A stretch of 55,487 nt of DNA from Streptomyces sp. NRRL S-118 (GTDB lineage: Bacteria; Actinomycetota; Actinomycetes; Streptomycetales; Streptomycetaceae), in the NCBI RefSeq assembly GCF_000716335.1, contig NZ_KL591017.1:198280-253766 (forward strand), read 5' to 3'. A model generated the notes under the pieces. That model was not told where the DNA came from, searched no databases, and worked only from the letters and a program-made list of their open reading frames with translations. Positions 1-8,868 of this stretch are shown here, piece after piece (the stretch's first letter is position 1; every line of letters starts with the position of its first letter). A program made the translations under genes and the position numbers.

Positions 1-33
1 TCCTGGCCCGCGTCCCAGCCCTTCGCGGAACCG

Positions 34-47
34 CCGCACGCGTGCGG
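34..47. terminator. GC-rich perfect palindrome, possible terminator
   Basis: Bases 34-47 are a perfect 14-bp palindrome (CCGCACG/CGTGCGG) about 30 bases beyond the stop of the leftward gene ending at 76. There is no T-run, but Streptomyces terminators often lack one. The rest of 1-75 holds nothing I can identify. Confidence 0.35.
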
Positions 48-75
48 GCGCCCCGGTGACGCCCTGCGGCCCCGG

Positions 76-1251
76 TTACTCCGCCGGGCGCGGGGCGGTG
101 TGGTACACCGTGCCCGCGCAGGCGTTGGGGATCGTGGTCTCGACCGCGGGGCCGCCCGCGTCCGGGGTGTAGGACACGGTGACGCTGCCCTCCACCGGGG
201 TGTCCTCCGCGGCGAGCTGGGGCTGCGTACCCTCCGCGGCCGTACCGGCCGAACCGCTCGAGGACGTGCTCTCGCCCGGCGGGGTCGGGTCCGGCGAGGC
301 GCCGCCGCCACCCGTCGGAGCCGGACAGGTCTCGCTCGGCACCCAGGCGAACTTCACCTCGTACGCCGCCGACGCCTTCAGCAGCAGCGGCTCGGCCGCC
401 TGCTGCGCGGGGTCCGGCAGGCCCGGCGCCCCGTCGCCCGCCGTGTGCTGGACGACCGTGATCTTCGCCGGGTCGGCCGCGCCGTTCGCCTGGCGGCCGA
501 CCGTCCCGTCGCCGCCGACCACGCAGTCCGTGCCGGAGACGTTGCCGACGCGGAAGGAGCCGTACACCGTGCCGTCCGCGTCCGGCTTGTCCGTCTGCGT
601 CGCGGCCACGCCCAGCTGGGCGGCCGTGCACACCGGCGTGCTCACCGGCACCGAGGTGGTCGGGGCCGCGGTGCCGCCGGCCGTGCCGTCCGAGGCGCCG
701 GAGGCCGACTCCGTCGGCTTGTCCTCGTCGCCCTGCCCGCTGCTGGCGGCGCCGTCCGTGCCGTGGCCGCTGCCCCCCGGGCCGCCGCCGGGGCCGGCCT
801 CGCCGCCCTCACCGCCGTTCGCCTCGCCCGTACCGCCCTGCGCCTCCTCGCCGTGCCCGGCGTTGACCGGGCGGTCGTCGGAGGTGCTGTCGGAGCTCGC
901 GACGTGGACGAAGGCGGGCACCGCCGTGCCGAAGAGCAGCGCCGCCGCGGCCATGCCGACGAGGGCCTGCCGCTTGCGCGCCCGCCGCGCGGGGACCGCC
1001 CGGCGCAGGTGGTCGAGGGCGCCGTCGGAGGGCCGCAGGTCCTCCACCGCCCCCTGGAGCATCCGGCGCAGCGCCAGCTCGTCCCCGCCGAAGCCGTCCT
1101 CGCCGAAGCCGTCCCCGCCGAAACCGTCCAGGCGGTCGCCGCCGCGCTCGTCGTCGCCGTCGCCGTCGTTCACAATTCCGTTCCCAGTCCGGTCGTTCAA
1201 CGGTCCGTCCGGCCCGTACTGCTCGAAGCTGTCCTTGTGCTGCTCGCTCAT
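76..1251 (-). CDS. Membrane-anchored DUF4232-like protein, putative partner of the adjacent ECF sigma factor
   Basis: 391 aa. The ATG at 1251 overlaps the sigma-factor stop (ATGA at 1248-1251), so the two genes are translationally coupled; the upstream extension of the frame reads into the sigma gene. Residues 1-60 are acidic and Gly-rich with GFGGD/GFGED repeats. Residues 60-95 are a basic-amphipathic segment (LRRMLQGAVEDLRPSD) and about 96-117 a single membrane helix. A Gly/Ser/Thr-rich linker and an extracytoplasmic C-terminal domain with Cys residues follow, resembling DUF4232 cell-surface domains. The topology (cytoplasmic head, one helix, outer domain, coupled to an ECF gene) suggests a sigma-factor regulator, but I see no zinc-binding anti-sigma motif, so that role is inference. 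Confidence 0.75.
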   Translation of the reverse strand: MSEQHKDSFEQYGPDGPLNDRTGNGIVNDGDGDDERGGDRLDGFGGDGFGEDGFGGDELALRRMLQGAVEDLRPSDGALDHLRRAVPARRARKRQALVGMAAAALLFGTAVPAFVHVASSDSTSDDRPVNAGHGEEAQGGTGEANGGEGGEAGPGGGPGGSGHGTDGAASSGQGDEDKPTESASGASDGTAGGTAAPTTSVPVSTPVCTAAQLGVAATQTDKPDADGTVYGSFRVGNVSGTDCVVGGDGTVGRQANGAADPAKITVVQHTAGDGAPGLPDPAQQAAEPLLLKASAAYEVKFAWVPSETCPAPTGGGGASPDPTPPGESTSSSGSAGTAAEGTQPQLAAEDTPVEGSVTVSYTPDAGGPAVETTIPNACAGTVYHTAPRPAE

Positions 1252-1853
1252 GCCGTGGCCTCCATGGCGACGCGCAGCGCCGCGATGCCACGTGAGCCGT
1301 AGGCCTTCACCGAGCCCAGCGATATGCCCAGGGTCTCGGCGACCTGGGCCTCGGTCATGTCCGCGAAGTACCGCAGCACCAGTACTTCGCGCTGCCGGCG
1401 CTGCAGCCCGCGCATCGCCTTGATCAGCGCGTCGCGCTCCAACTGGTCGTACGCGCCTTCCTCGGCGCTCGCCATGTCGGGCATCGGCTTGGAGAGCAGC
1501 TTCAGCCCGAGGATGCGGCGGCGCAGGGCGGACCGGGACAGGTTGACCACGGTCTGCCGCAGGTACGCGAGGGTCTTCTCCGGGTCGCGTACGCGACGCC
1601 GTGCCGAGTGGACGCGGATGAACGCCTCTTGGACGACGTCCTCGCACGAGGCGGTGTCGTCCAGCAGCAGCGCGGCGAGACCCAGCAGCGACCGGTAGTG
1701 GGCGCGGTAGGTCTCGGTGAGGTGGTCGACGGTCGTTCCCGCGGTCGTCGCCCCGGCGGTGGCGTCCTGGACGCCCTGGGCGCCGTCGGCGCCGCGCTGG
1801 GACGGTATGCGGGTGGTACGCCTAGCCGCGGGCATGGGGGCGATCACCGGCAT
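1248..1853 (-). CDS. RNA polymerase ECF sigma factor, SigE (Streptomyces) family
   Basis: About 201 aa. Region 2 lies around residues 47-105 (YRSLLGLAALLLDDTASCED, then VVQEAFIRVHSARRRV). Region 4 is C-terminal, with the helix-turn-helix MTEAQVAETLGISLGSVKAY. The C-terminus SRGIAALR is typical of the Streptomyces SigE-type family. It would direct core RNA polymerase to a small stress or envelope regulon. The start is uncertain: I use the ATG at 1853, with an in-frame ATG at 1835 and a GTG-initiated extension to 2027 as alternatives. The stop overlaps the start of the membrane protein downstream, its most likely regulator or target. Confidence 0.85.
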   Translation of the reverse strand: MPVIAPMPAARRTTRIPSQRGADGAQGVQDATAGATTAGTTVDHLTETYRAHYRSLLGLAALLLDDTASCEDVVQEAFIRVHSARRRVRDPEKTLAYLRQTVVNLSRSALRRRILGLKLLSKPMPDMASAEEGAYDQLERDALIKAMRGLQRRQREVLVLRYFADMTEAQVAETLGISLGSVKAYGSRGIAALRVAMEATA

Positions 1854-2295
1854 GCCGCCGGGCTGACGGGGCCGCCGGAGCGGTCGCACCGTACTGCCGC
1901 CGGCTCGCAGGACGCCGCTCCCCGGCCCGCCGGCCCGCGCCGGTGCCCCGGACGCCGGCCCGGCGCGCAGCGGGGCCACGGCGCCGCGAAGCGGGGCCGC
2001 CGCTGTGATGTCGAGTACCTCTGCCACGCCTGTTGGACACGCTTCCCCCCGTCAGGGTTGTACGCGCACGCCACCGCTTTTGACGGTGCGTCGTTTGCCC
2101 TCATGCGTACCCGCTCTTCCCCATTGCCCCAGTTTCCACGGTGCCTCGCAGGGGCGACCGCAGAGACGCTTCCCGCCCAACTACCGGTTGCAGCAAGGGG
2201 GAAGAGCATCGTCGAACATGCCATCGCCCCAGTTCAAGCGGTCCCGACCGAAGACTTGCTCACAGGGCGTTCACAGATCCTACAAAGTCCGTTGA
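1854..2295. other. Intergenic region between ECF sigma gene and asd, with a 14-bp repeat spaced 100 bp
   Basis: No convincing gene. It must hold the promoter of the leftward sigma gene and the 3' region of asd. A 14-base motif, CCAT(T/C)GCCCCAGTT, occurs at 2121-2134 and 2221-2234, exactly 100 bp apart with one mismatch. On the minus strand each copy sits next to a GAA(A)C-like element (GGAAAC and TTGAAC), so the repeats could mark tandem promoters of the sigma gene. That is inference. Confidence 0.4.
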
Positions 2296-3411
2296 TCAGT
2301 CCACCGACAATTCGGCGGCGATCGCCTCGGCGACCTGAGCGGCGTTCAGGGCGGCGCCCTTGCGCAGGTTGTCCCCGCACACGAACAGCTCCAGGGCCCG
2401 CGGGTCGTCCAGCGACCGGCGCACCCGCCCCACCCATGTCGGATCGGTGCCCACCACGTCGGCGGGCGTGGGGAAGTCACCGGCCGCCGGGTCGTCGTAG
2501 AGCACCACACCCGGCGAGGTCGCCAGGATCTCGTGCGCCCGCGCGACGGTCACCTCGCGCTCGAAGCGCGCGTGCACGGAGACGGAGTGCGCGGTCACCA
2601 CCGGCACGCGGACGCAGGTCGCCGCCACCGGGAGCCCGGGCAGGTCCAGGACCTTGCGGACCTCGTCGCGCACGCGCAGCTCCTCGGAGGACCAGCCGCC
2701 CTCCCGCAGGGAGCCGGACCAGGGCACCACGTTCAGCGCGAGCGGGGCGGGGAAGGGACCGGTGTCGTCGCCCACGGCCCGGCGCACATCGCCCGGGGTG
2801 GTGCCCAGCCCCGCGACGGCAGCCGGACCGGCACCGGGAGCGGCACCGGCGCCGGAGCCCGCACCGGCGCCCGCCACGCGCGCCAGCTGGCTCCGCAGGG
2901 CCTCGACGCCGCCGCGCCCCGCACCGCTGGCGGCCTGGTACGCGGAGACGACGAGCTCGCACACCCCGAATTCGGCGTGCAGCGCGCCCACCGCCACGAT
3001 CAGCGCCAGCGTGGTGTCGCCCGGGCAGGCCACGATGCCGCGCGGCCGGGACCGTACGCAGTGGGGATTGATCTCCGGTACGGCCAGCGGCACGTCCGGG
3101 TCGTCGCGGAAGGCCGGCGAGGTGTCGACCACGACGCAGCCCCCGGCGGCGGCGACCGGCGCCCAGTGGGCGGCGACCTCCTCCGGCGCCAGGAAGAGCG
3201 CCACGTCGGTGCCCGCCAGCGCCTCCTCCGAGAGCGCGACGACCTCGGTCTCCACACCGCGCACGGCCAGCTTGCGGCCGGCCGAGCGCGGCGAGGCGAC
3301 CAGACGGATGTCGCCCCAGACGTCGGCGTGCTGGGACAGGATCTGGAGCATCACCGCACCGACCGCTCCGGTCGCTCCCACGACCGCGAGCGTCGGCTTG
3401 CGGAGCGTCAC
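2296..3411 (-). CDS. asd: Aspartate-semialdehyde dehydrogenase family protein with altered active site
   Basis: 371 aa, GTG start at 3411 overlapping the ask stop (GTGA at 3408-3411). The canonical enzyme reduces aspartyl-phosphate to the semialdehyde for Lys, Thr, Met and diaminopimelate. The NADP-binding loop [10 protein letters not shown] is at residues 12-21; the QAASGAGR motif and AHS (catalytic-His region) are present. The canonical active-site stretch NPNCST reads CPGDTT here: Cys129 stands where Asn is expected and Asp132 where the catalytic Cys is expected. An Ala/Gly/Pro-rich insertion ([15 protein letters not shown]) follows. The operon with aspartokinase supports a link to the pathway, but catalysis by the standard thioester route is doubtful. 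Streptomyces usually have a second asd elsewhere (from memory). Confidence 0.85.
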   Translation of the reverse strand: MTLRKPTLAVVGATGAVGAVMLQILSQHADVWGDIRLVASPRSAGRKLAVRGVETEVVALSEEALAGTDVALFLAPEEVAAHWAPVAAAGGCVVVDTSPAFRDDPDVPLAVPEINPHCVRSRPRGIVACPGDTTLALIVAVGALHAEFGVCELVVSAYQAASGAGRGGVEALRSQLARVAGAGAGSGAGAAPGAGPAAVAGLGTTPGDVRRAVGDDTGPFPAPLALNVVPWSGSLREGGWSSEELRVRDEVRKVLDLPGLPVAATCVRVPVVTAHSVSVHARFEREVTVARAHEILATSPGVVLYDDPAAGDFPTPADVVGTDPTWVGRVRRSLDDPRALELFVCGDNLRKGAALNAAQVAEAIAAELSVD

Positions 3412-3929
3412 CGCCCGGTGCCTCCGTACACCACTGCCTCGTCGGAGTCGGAGTCGAGACCGAAGGCGGTGTGGACGGCGCGGACGGCCTCGTTGACGTC
3501 GTCGGCGCGGGTCACGACCGAGATGCGGATCTCGGAGGTCGAGATCAGCTCGATGTTCACGCCCGCGTCGGACAGCGCCTCGAAGAAGCCGGCCGTGACG
3601 CCGGGGTTGGTCTTCATGCCGGCACCGACGAGCGAGATCTTGGCGATCTGGTCGTCGTAGCGCAGCGAGTCGAAGCCGATGACGTCCTTGCGCTTCTCCA
3701 GGGCGTCGATGGCCTTGCGGCCCTCCGCCTTGGGCAGCGTGAAGGAGATGTCCGTCAGACCGGTCGACGCGGCGGAGACGTTCTGCACCACCATGTCGAT
3801 GTTGATCTCGTTGTCCGCGATGGTGCGGAAGATCGCGGCGGCCTCGCCCGGCTTGTCCGGCACCCCGACGACGGTGATCTTCGCCTCGGAGGTGTCGTGG
3901 GCGACACCGGAGATGATGGCCTGCTCCAC
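3408..3929 (-). CDS. Probable internal in-frame start producing the aspartokinase beta subunit
   Basis: In-frame GTG at 3929 within ask, preceded by GAGGGG with 8 bases of spacing. The 173-aa product starts [20 protein letters not shown] and consists of the two ACT regulatory repeats. In Corynebacterium the ask gene is known to yield an alpha2beta2 enzyme through such an internal start at the equivalent place with a beta subunit of about 172 aa. Use of this site here is inference from the position and the ribosome-binding site. Confidence 0.6.
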   Translation of the reverse strand: MEQAIISGVAHDTSEAKITVVGVPDKPGEAAAIFRTIADNEINIDMVVQNVSAASTGLTDISFTLPKAEGRKAIDALEKRKDVIGFDSLRYDDQIAKISLVGAGMKTNPGVTAGFFEALSDAGVNIELISTSEIRISVVTRADDVNEAVRAVHTAFGLDSDSDEAVVYGGTGR

Positions 3930-4679
3930 CTTGCGGTCCCCTCGCGGTTCGTTGCTGACCCACGTGCCCTGGAGTCCCGAGAAGGAGGACCGGACGTGGA
4001 TCGGGATGTTGTAACGGCGTGCGTACTCGACGCAGCGGTGCAGCAGCACCTTGGAGCCGGAGCTGGCGAGCTCCAGCATGTCCTCGAAGGAGATCCAGTC
4101 GATCTTCCGGGCCTTCTTCACGACCCGCGGGTCGGCGGTGAACACACCGTCGACGTCCGTGTAGATCTCGCAGACCTCGGCGTCCAGCGCGGCGGCCAGG
4201 GCGACGGCGGTCGTGTCCGAACCGCCGCGGCCGAGGGTGGTGATGTCCTTCTTGTCCTGGGACACACCCTGGAAGCCGGCCACGATGGCGATGTTGCCCT
4301 CGTCCAGCGCCGTACGGATCCGGCCCGGCGTGACATCGATGATGCGCGCTTTGTTGTGGACCGAGTCGGTGATGACGCCCGCCTGGCTGCCGGTGAACGA
4401 CTGGGCCTCGTGGCCCAGGTTTTTGATCGCCATGGCCAGCAGCGCCATGGAGATGCGCTCTCCGGCGGTCAGCAGCATGTCGAACTCACGCCCGGCAGGG
4501 ATCGGGGATACCTGCTCGGCGAGATCGATCAACTCGTCCGTCGTGTCGCCCATCGCCGAAACCACGACGACCACTTGGTGGCCGTTCTTCTTGGCATCGA
4601 CGATTCGCTTGGCGACGCGCTTGATGCCTTCGGCATCGGCAACGGAGGAGCCTCCGTACTTCTGCACGACAAGGCCCAC
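3408..4679 (-). CDS. ask: Aspartokinase (alpha form)
   Basis: 423 aa, the usual length for actinobacterial aspartokinase. It phosphorylates L-aspartate, the committed step to Lys, Thr, Met and diaminopimelate. The N-terminal amino-acid kinase domain has [19 protein letters not shown] at residues 7-25 and [18 protein letters not shown] for aspartate/ATP binding. The C-terminal third carries two ACT repeats (start at [14 protein letters not shown]), the site of concerted Lys+Thr feedback in this family. The ATG at 4679 gives the conserved [10 protein letters not shown] start. It is directly coupled to the asd-like gene downstream, and an internal start for a beta subunit is visible at 3929. Confidence 0.97.
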   Translation of the reverse strand: MGLVVQKYGGSSVADAEGIKRVAKRIVDAKKNGHQVVVVVSAMGDTTDELIDLAEQVSPIPAGREFDMLLTAGERISMALLAMAIKNLGHEAQSFTGSQAGVITDSVHNKARIIDVTPGRIRTALDEGNIAIVAGFQGVSQDKKDITTLGRGGSDTTAVALAAALDAEVCEIYTDVDGVFTADPRVVKKARKIDWISFEDMLELASSGSKVLLHRCVEYARRYNIPIHVRSSFSGLQGTWVSNEPRGDRKVEQAIISGVAHDTSEAKITVVGVPDKPGEAAAIFRTIADNEINIDMVVQNVSAASTGLTDISFTLPKAEGRKAIDALEKRKDVIGFDSLRYDDQIAKISLVGAGMKTNPGVTAGFFEALSDAGVNIELISTSEIRISVVTRADDVNEAVRAVHTAFGLDSDSDEAVVYGGTGR

Positions 4680-4858
4680 GTGCGCTCCTCGCTCAGTCCG
4701 TTTGCGGTCAGCTCAGTCTAACGAGCGGCCGGGAATCGCCCCTCCTATATCACATGGTGAGATGTCCCGCTCACTCAGTGATCGCACCCGGGGGCGCTCA
4801 CGGCCGCTCGGGCTGTGCCTGCCCCTCCCCGGGCCGGGTACGCGCAATGTGGGGCGGG

Positions 4859-5890
4859 TCACGCCGCGGGCACGTACGCCAGACCGTGCGCGCCCGGTTC
4901 GCCGGACCTGCCCACCTCCAGCGTCGCGACCGCCGTCGCCGCCGCGAGGTCCACGACCGTCACCGTGCTGGAGACGACCGCGGCCACGTACCCGTACCGG
5001 CCGTCCGGCGAGGAGGTGATCGTCAGCGGGAAGGCGCCCACCGGCACGCGTGCCGGCTCCTGGCGGCCCGCGCCGTCGTACACGCGCAGGAGGCCCGGGG
5101 CCTGCCCTCCCAGCGCCGAGTCGCCCTCCGTCGTGCGCAGCTCGCCGGCCAGGAGCAGCCCGGTGGCGGTCACGTGGACGGGGAAGACGTACCCGTCCGC
5201 GGGCAGGGTGCCCGCCACGGCGCCGGTCGCCGTGTCGACGATCCGCACACCCCCGTCCCGCACCGGGGCGCCGGCGCCGAAGTCCGCCTTCGGCCCCGCC
5301 ACGTACAGGTGCCGCCCGTCCCCCGACACCGCGATGCCCTCGCTGCCGCCCGGGAGCGCCACGCGGTCGAGCAGCTCGCCCGACGCCAGGTCGAGGACCG
5401 AGACGAAGGGCGCCTCCTTGTTCGCCGTGCAGGCGCGCCGGCCGTCCGGGGTGATGACGAACCAGTGCGGTCCGGGCGCACCGGCCGGCACGCGCCGCAC
5501 CGGCTCGAGAGTCTCCGCGTCCAGCGCGAGCAGGCCCCCGCTCTCGTCGCCGTACGCCTCGACGCTCACCCACAGCAGCTCGCCCGAGGGGTCCAGGGCG
5601 ATCCCGTGCGGGCCCCGCTCGGGCCCGAGGTCGACGACGTCGACCAGCCGGCGCGAGTCCGGGTCGATGACGGCCAGCTCCCGCGCCCGGCCGCCGTTGG
5701 CGTGGTAGTAGCCCGAGCGGTAGGTGATCGTGCAGTACAGCAGGCGCCGGGCCGCGTCGAAGCACAGCTCGTGGGGTTCCCGCGGGACGGCGACCTCGCC
5801 GAGCCGGTCGTACGTCACCGCGTCGAAGAAGGTCACGGTGGCGCCGCTCTGGCTCGCCACCGCCAGGACATCGTTCTGGTTCCGGGTCAT
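4859..5890 (-). CDS. YncE/lactonase-like beta-propeller protein
   Basis: 343 aa, ATG at 5890. The sequence is built of repeated blade motifs such as GEVAVPREPHELCFDAARR, GIALDPSGELLWVSVEAYG, HWFVITPDGRR, GIAVSGDGRHLYVAGP and LTITSSPDGRYGYVAAVVS. This is typical of YncE/6-phosphogluconolactonase-type propellers. There is no signal peptide, so it is probably cytoplasmic. Substrate unknown. It is divergent from the LysR regulator at 6017 with a shared 126-bp promoter region containing a palindrome (5938-5952), so it is the likely target of that regulator. Confidence 0.85.
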   Translation of the reverse strand: MTRNQNDVLAVASQSGATVTFFDAVTYDRLGEVAVPREPHELCFDAARRLLYCTITYRSGYYHANGGRARELAVIDPDSRRLVDVVDLGPERGPHGIALDPSGELLWVSVEAYGDESGGLLALDAETLEPVRRVPAGAPGPHWFVITPDGRRACTANKEAPFVSVLDLASGELLDRVALPGGSEGIAVSGDGRHLYVAGPKADFGAGAPVRDGGVRIVDTATGAVAGTLPADGYVFPVHVTATGLLLAGELRTTEGDSALGGQAPGLLRVYDGAGRQEPARVPVGAFPLTITSSPDGRYGYVAAVVSSTVTVVDLAAATAVATLEVGRSGEPGAHGLAYVPAA

Positions 5891-5937
5891 GGGCTCAGCT
5901 TCCGCAAGGGCGGTCGGTTGACTCCAGTGCAATCCTG

Positions 5938-5952
5938 GCAAGGTGTCCTTGC
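5938..5952. promoter_or_regulatory. Palindrome in divergent lactonase/LysR promoter, probable LysR operator
   Basis: GCAAGG-TGT-CCTTGC is a perfect 6-bp inverted repeat with a 3-bp centre, midway between the divergent starts at 5890 and 6017. A second overlapping pair, GTGCAA (5927-5932) and TTGCAC (5949-5954), flanks it. Dyads of this size between a LysR gene and a divergent target are the usual recognition site of the family. Confidence 0.55.
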
Positions 5953-6016
5953 ACCGGACGCAAAGAACGCGGTCGTGTCGCGGCAGCACGCGCCCGTCCG
6001 TGAGGGGAGTCACACC

Positions 6017-6925
6017 ATGGAAGCGGTGGAGGAGGCCGTGGGGGCCCTCGATCTGAACCTGCTCGTCGCCCTCGACGCCCTGCTCGAGGAGGAGAGCGTC
6101 ACCCGCGCCGCCGCCCGCCTCCATGTGTCCGCCCCCGCCATGAGCCGCACCCTGGGCCGCATCCGTGCCGTGCTGGGCGACCCCGTGCTCGTCCGTGCCG
6201 GGCGGCACCTCGTCCCCACGCCGCGCGCCGTCGAGCTGCGTCCGCGCGTGAGCGCCGTCGTCCGCCAGGCGCGCGGGCTGCTCGCCCCGGCCCCGGCCGC
6301 GGACCCGGCGGTGATGGTCCGCGCGTTCGCCGTCCAGTCGAGCGACCTGCTCCTGGCCGGGTTCGCCGCCCGGCTGATCACCGCCGTCGCCCGTGAGGCG
6401 CCGGGCGTCACGCTGCGCTTCCTGCCCGAGAGCCTGGAGGGCACCCCGGCGCTGCGCGACGGACGCCTCGACCTGGAGCTCGGCGTCATCGGGCACCCGG
6501 ACCCCGAGACGCTGGTCGAGCCGCTCGGCGAGGCCCGGCTCGTGGCAGCCGTCCGCACGGACCATCCGCTGGCCGCCGGCCGTACGAAGGTCTCCGCGCG
6601 TGCCTTCGCCGCCGCCGACCACCTCGGCGTCTCGCGGCAGGGACGGGTGCGCGGCCCGGTCGACGAGGCGCTCGCCGCACGCGGGCTGCGCCGGCGGGTC
6701 GTCGCCGTCGTCCCCAGCTGGACCGCCGCGCTCCACCTGTGCCGCGGGACCGATCTGGTGTGCCTGGCCCCCGCCGGGGCCGCCGGCGCGTTCGGCCTGC
6801 ACACCTTCGAGGTTCCGCTGGACCTGCCGCCCGTGGCGCTGGGCATGGCCTGGCACCCGCGCAACGACGCGGACCCGGCGCACAGCTGGCTGCGCGACCG
6901 GGTCCGTACGACCTGGAATGCCTGA
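6017..6925 (+). CDS. LysR family transcriptional regulator
   Basis: 302 aa. The N-terminal winged helix-turn-helix is at residues 10-70 (LDLNLLVALDALLEEESVTR, then AAARLHVSAPAMSRTLGRIR). An effector-binding domain covers about 95-300. The ATG at 6017 follows GTGAGGGGAG. It probably controls the divergent beta-propeller gene and itself through the palindrome at 5938-5952. No inducer can be guessed; the family needs a small coinducer in the C-terminal domain. Confidence 0.9.
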   Translation: MEAVEEAVGALDLNLLVALDALLEEESVTRAAARLHVSAPAMSRTLGRIRAVLGDPVLVRAGRHLVPTPRAVELRPRVSAVVRQARGLLAPAPAADPAVMVRAFAVQSSDLLLAGFAARLITAVAREAPGVTLRFLPESLEGTPALRDGRLDLELGVIGHPDPETLVEPLGEARLVAAVRTDHPLAAGRTKVSARAFAAADHLGVSRQGRVRGPVDEALAARGLRRRVVAVVPSWTAALHLCRGTDLVCLAPAGAAGAFGLHTFEVPLDLPPVALGMAWHPRNDADPAHSWLRDRVRTTWNA

Positions 6926-6954
6926 TCCACCGCCTGCCGGCCGTCGGCCGCCGG

Positions 6955-7614
6955 TTACTTGCGGGTGCGGAGTCCGAGCGGGCCCGCGATCTCCTGGACC
7001 ATCACCCGGCCGGCCTCCTCCGCGAGCGCCTCCTCGGTGAGGTCCTCGTCCGTGTCGAGCCCGTCGAGCTCCTCCAGCGGCTGGTCCAGCCGCACGTGCG
7101 AGACCAGTGACTGCAGGGCGCGCAGGGTCGCCGAGGCCGTCGGGCCCCAGTTGGAGAAGTACGAGAACTGCCACCACCACAGGGCCTCGGTGGTGCGGCC
7201 CGCCCGGTAGTGGGCGAGCCCGTGCCGCAGGTCCATGACGATGTCGGCGAGGTTGTCGGAGATCCGGCAGGGCACGGGTGCCTTGCGCGGCTCGTACGGG
7301 TCGAAGACCTCGGAGAACACGTCCACCGGGTCGAGCATGGCCGCGAAGCGCATCCGCAGCTCGTCCACGTCCATGTCGGGACCCGGGTCGGGCTCGTACC
7401 GCTCCTCGGGGACGATGTCCTCGTGCGCGCCGAGCCGGCCCCCGGCGAGCAGCAGCTGGGAGACCTCCAGGAGCAGGAAGGGAACGGCGCTGTCGGGCTC
7501 GTCGCCCTTGGCCACTTCCGTGGTCGCGACGATGAAGGACTCGATCGAGTCGGCGATCTGGACCGCGAAGCTGTCCGGATCCAGCGAGTGCGCGTGCAGA
7601 GTGGCGTCAGACAT
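6955..7614 (-). CDS. DUF5063 domain-containing protein
   Basis: 219 aa, acidic, no signal peptide or membrane segment. It is a conserved actinobacterial protein of unknown function that regularly follows recR. Motifs seen: [20 protein letters not shown] near the N-terminus, [20 protein letters not shown], and a Trp-rich centre [19 protein letters not shown]. The ATG at 7614 overlaps the 3' end of recR by 8 bases, so it is co-translated with it. Association with recombination repair is inferred only from this linkage. Confidence 0.85.
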   Translation of the reverse strand: MSDATLHAHSLDPDSFAVQIADSIESFIVATTEVAKGDEPDSAVPFLLLEVSQLLLAGGRLGAHEDIVPEERYEPDPGPDMDVDELRMRFAAMLDPVDVFSEVFDPYEPRKAPVPCRISDNLADIVMDLRHGLAHYRAGRTTEALWWWQFSYFSNWGPTASATLRALQSLVSHVRLDQPLEELDGLDTDEDLTEEALAEEAGRVMVQEIAGPLGLRTRK

Positions 7615-8206
7615 CGAGGAGTCGTCTCCCTTCGAACGCTCGCCCGAGCGTGACCTCGTCGGCGTATTCCAGGTCTCCGCCAACGGGGAGACCGCTGGCG
7701 AGGCGCGTGACCTTCAGGCCCATGGGTTTGACCATCCGCGCCAGGTACGTCGCGGTGGCCTCCCCTTCCAGGTTCGGGTCAGTCGCCAGAATCAGCTCGG
7801 TGACCGTGCCGTCGGCGAGCCGGGCCAGCAGCTCCCGGATCCGCAGATCGTCCGGGCCCACGCCCTCGATCGGGCTGATCGCGCCGCCGAGCACGTGGTA
7901 CTTGCCGCGGAACTCGCGCGTCCGCTCGATCGCGACGACGTCCTTCGGCTCCTCGACCACGCAGATGACCGCCTCGTCCCGGCGCGGGTCGCGGCAGATG
8001 CCGCACCGCTCCTCCTGTGCGACGTTGCCGCACACGGCGCAGAAGCGCACCTTGTCCTTGACCTCCAGGAGGGCATGGGCGAGGCGGCGTACGTCGGTGG
8101 GCTCGGCCTGCAGGACGTGGAAGGCGATCCGCTGCGCGCTCTTCGGACCGACGCCGGGCAGTCTGCCCAGTTCGTCGATGAGGTCCTGAACCACGCCTTC
8201 GTACAC
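7607..8206 (-). CDS. recR: Recombination protein RecR
   Basis: 199 aa, full length. RecR works with RecO (and RecF) to load RecA on gapped DNA. Visible in order: helix-hairpin-helix [20 protein letters not shown] (residues 9-28), a four-Cys zinc finger [16 protein letters not shown] (57-72), the Toprim domain ([14 protein letters not shown], and [16 protein letters not shown] with the acidic cluster) and the C-terminal [20 protein letters not shown] motif. It lies 54 bp downstream of the ybaB homologue, forming the classical ybaB-recR pair. Confidence 0.98.
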   Translation of the reverse strand: MYEGVVQDLIDELGRLPGVGPKSAQRIAFHVLQAEPTDVRRLAHALLEVKDKVRFCAVCGNVAQEERCGICRDPRRDEAVICVVEEPKDVVAIERTREFRGKYHVLGGAISPIEGVGPDDLRIRELLARLADGTVTELILATDPNLEGEATATYLARMVKPMGLKVTRLASGLPVGGDLEYADEVTLGRAFEGRRLLDV

Positions 8207-8260
8207 GGGACGCCTCTCCTGGAGTGCTGTGATGCTTACGGTAGTTGCTCGGCGTACGGG

Positions 8261-8596
8261 TTAGAAGGGCAGGCCCGGCATCCCGCCCAGGCCCTGCGCG
8301 AGCGGGCCGAGCTTGGCCTGCTGCAGCGCCTGCGCGTTCTCGTTCGCGGCCTGGACGGCGGCGACGACGAGGTCGGCGAGGGTCTCGGTGTCCTCCGGGT
8401 CGACCGCCTTGGGGTCGATGACCAGGGCGCGCAGCTCACCGGCGCCGGTGACGGTGGCCTTCACCAGGCCGCCGCCGGCCTGGCCGTCGACCTCGGTCTG
8501 CGCCAGCTCCTCCTGGGCGCGGGCGAGGTCCTGCTGCATCTTCTGGGCCTGCTGGAGGATCTGCTGCATGTTGGGCTGGCCGCCACCGGGAATCAC
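8261..8596 (-). CDS. YbaB/EbfC family nucleoid-associated protein
   Basis: 111 aa. Small basic-acidic helical DNA-binding protein that forms dimers. [20 protein letters not shown] starts the long helix, and the conserved [20 protein letters not shown] is followed by [23 protein letters not shown] at 8596 was chosen because AGGAG lies 5 bases upstream and the resulting [12 protein letters not shown] is the usual Streptomyces start; an in-frame GTG at 8602 would overlap that site. First gene of the ybaB-recR-DUF5063 operon. Confidence 0.93.
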   Translation of the reverse strand: MIPGGGQPNMQQILQQAQKMQQDLARAQEELAQTEVDGQAGGGLVKATVTGAGELRALVIDPKAVDPEDTETLADLVVAAVQAANENAQALQQAKLGPLAQGLGGMPGLPF

Positions 8597-8868
8597 GGTC
8601 ACTCCTGGTATTTCGACGATGAGTATTCGGTATGCCGAGCCTACGTGGTCGCCGGACGGTGTGCCGCACCCACGTGGCTCCACTCGTCCGGGTGAAAAAC
8701 GGGCGTGCCTTCTACCCGATCAGGACCCTCTTGCGGGCGGAAATACCGGGAATCCAGGCCGCCCACCCACCATTCGGCGGTAGGAAGGGGGCATGCGCAC
8801 CCCGCGCACCGTAGGTCACCGCACGTCACGTCATCGATATGTCACGTTGAGCGCAGAGGAGTGCCCCG
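8597..8868. other. Divergent promoter region, ybaB operon / SLATT gene
   Basis: 272 bp, no gene seen. I checked for an SRP RNA (ffs), which often sits by dnaX-ybaB-recR, and did not find its conserved GGAAGGAAGCAGCC-type core. The right part has repeated GTCACGT elements (around 8825-8845) before the GTG at 8869. Promoters cannot be assigned with confidence. Confidence 0.4.

Noticed and set aside
1854..2027. N-terminal extension of the ECF sigma factor to GTG 2027
   Set aside because: The extra residues are low-complexity Ala/Gly/Arg/Pro with no family similarity; a start near 1853 fits the SigE family length better.
4736..4780. Partial dyad (TCACATGGTGA) upstream of ask as a possible riboswitch or operator
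   Set aside because: Only 4-bp arms; no lysine riboswitch features found.
8597..8868. SRP RNA (ffs) candidate near ybaB-recR
   Set aside because: The conserved core of bacterial SRP RNA is not present on either strand.
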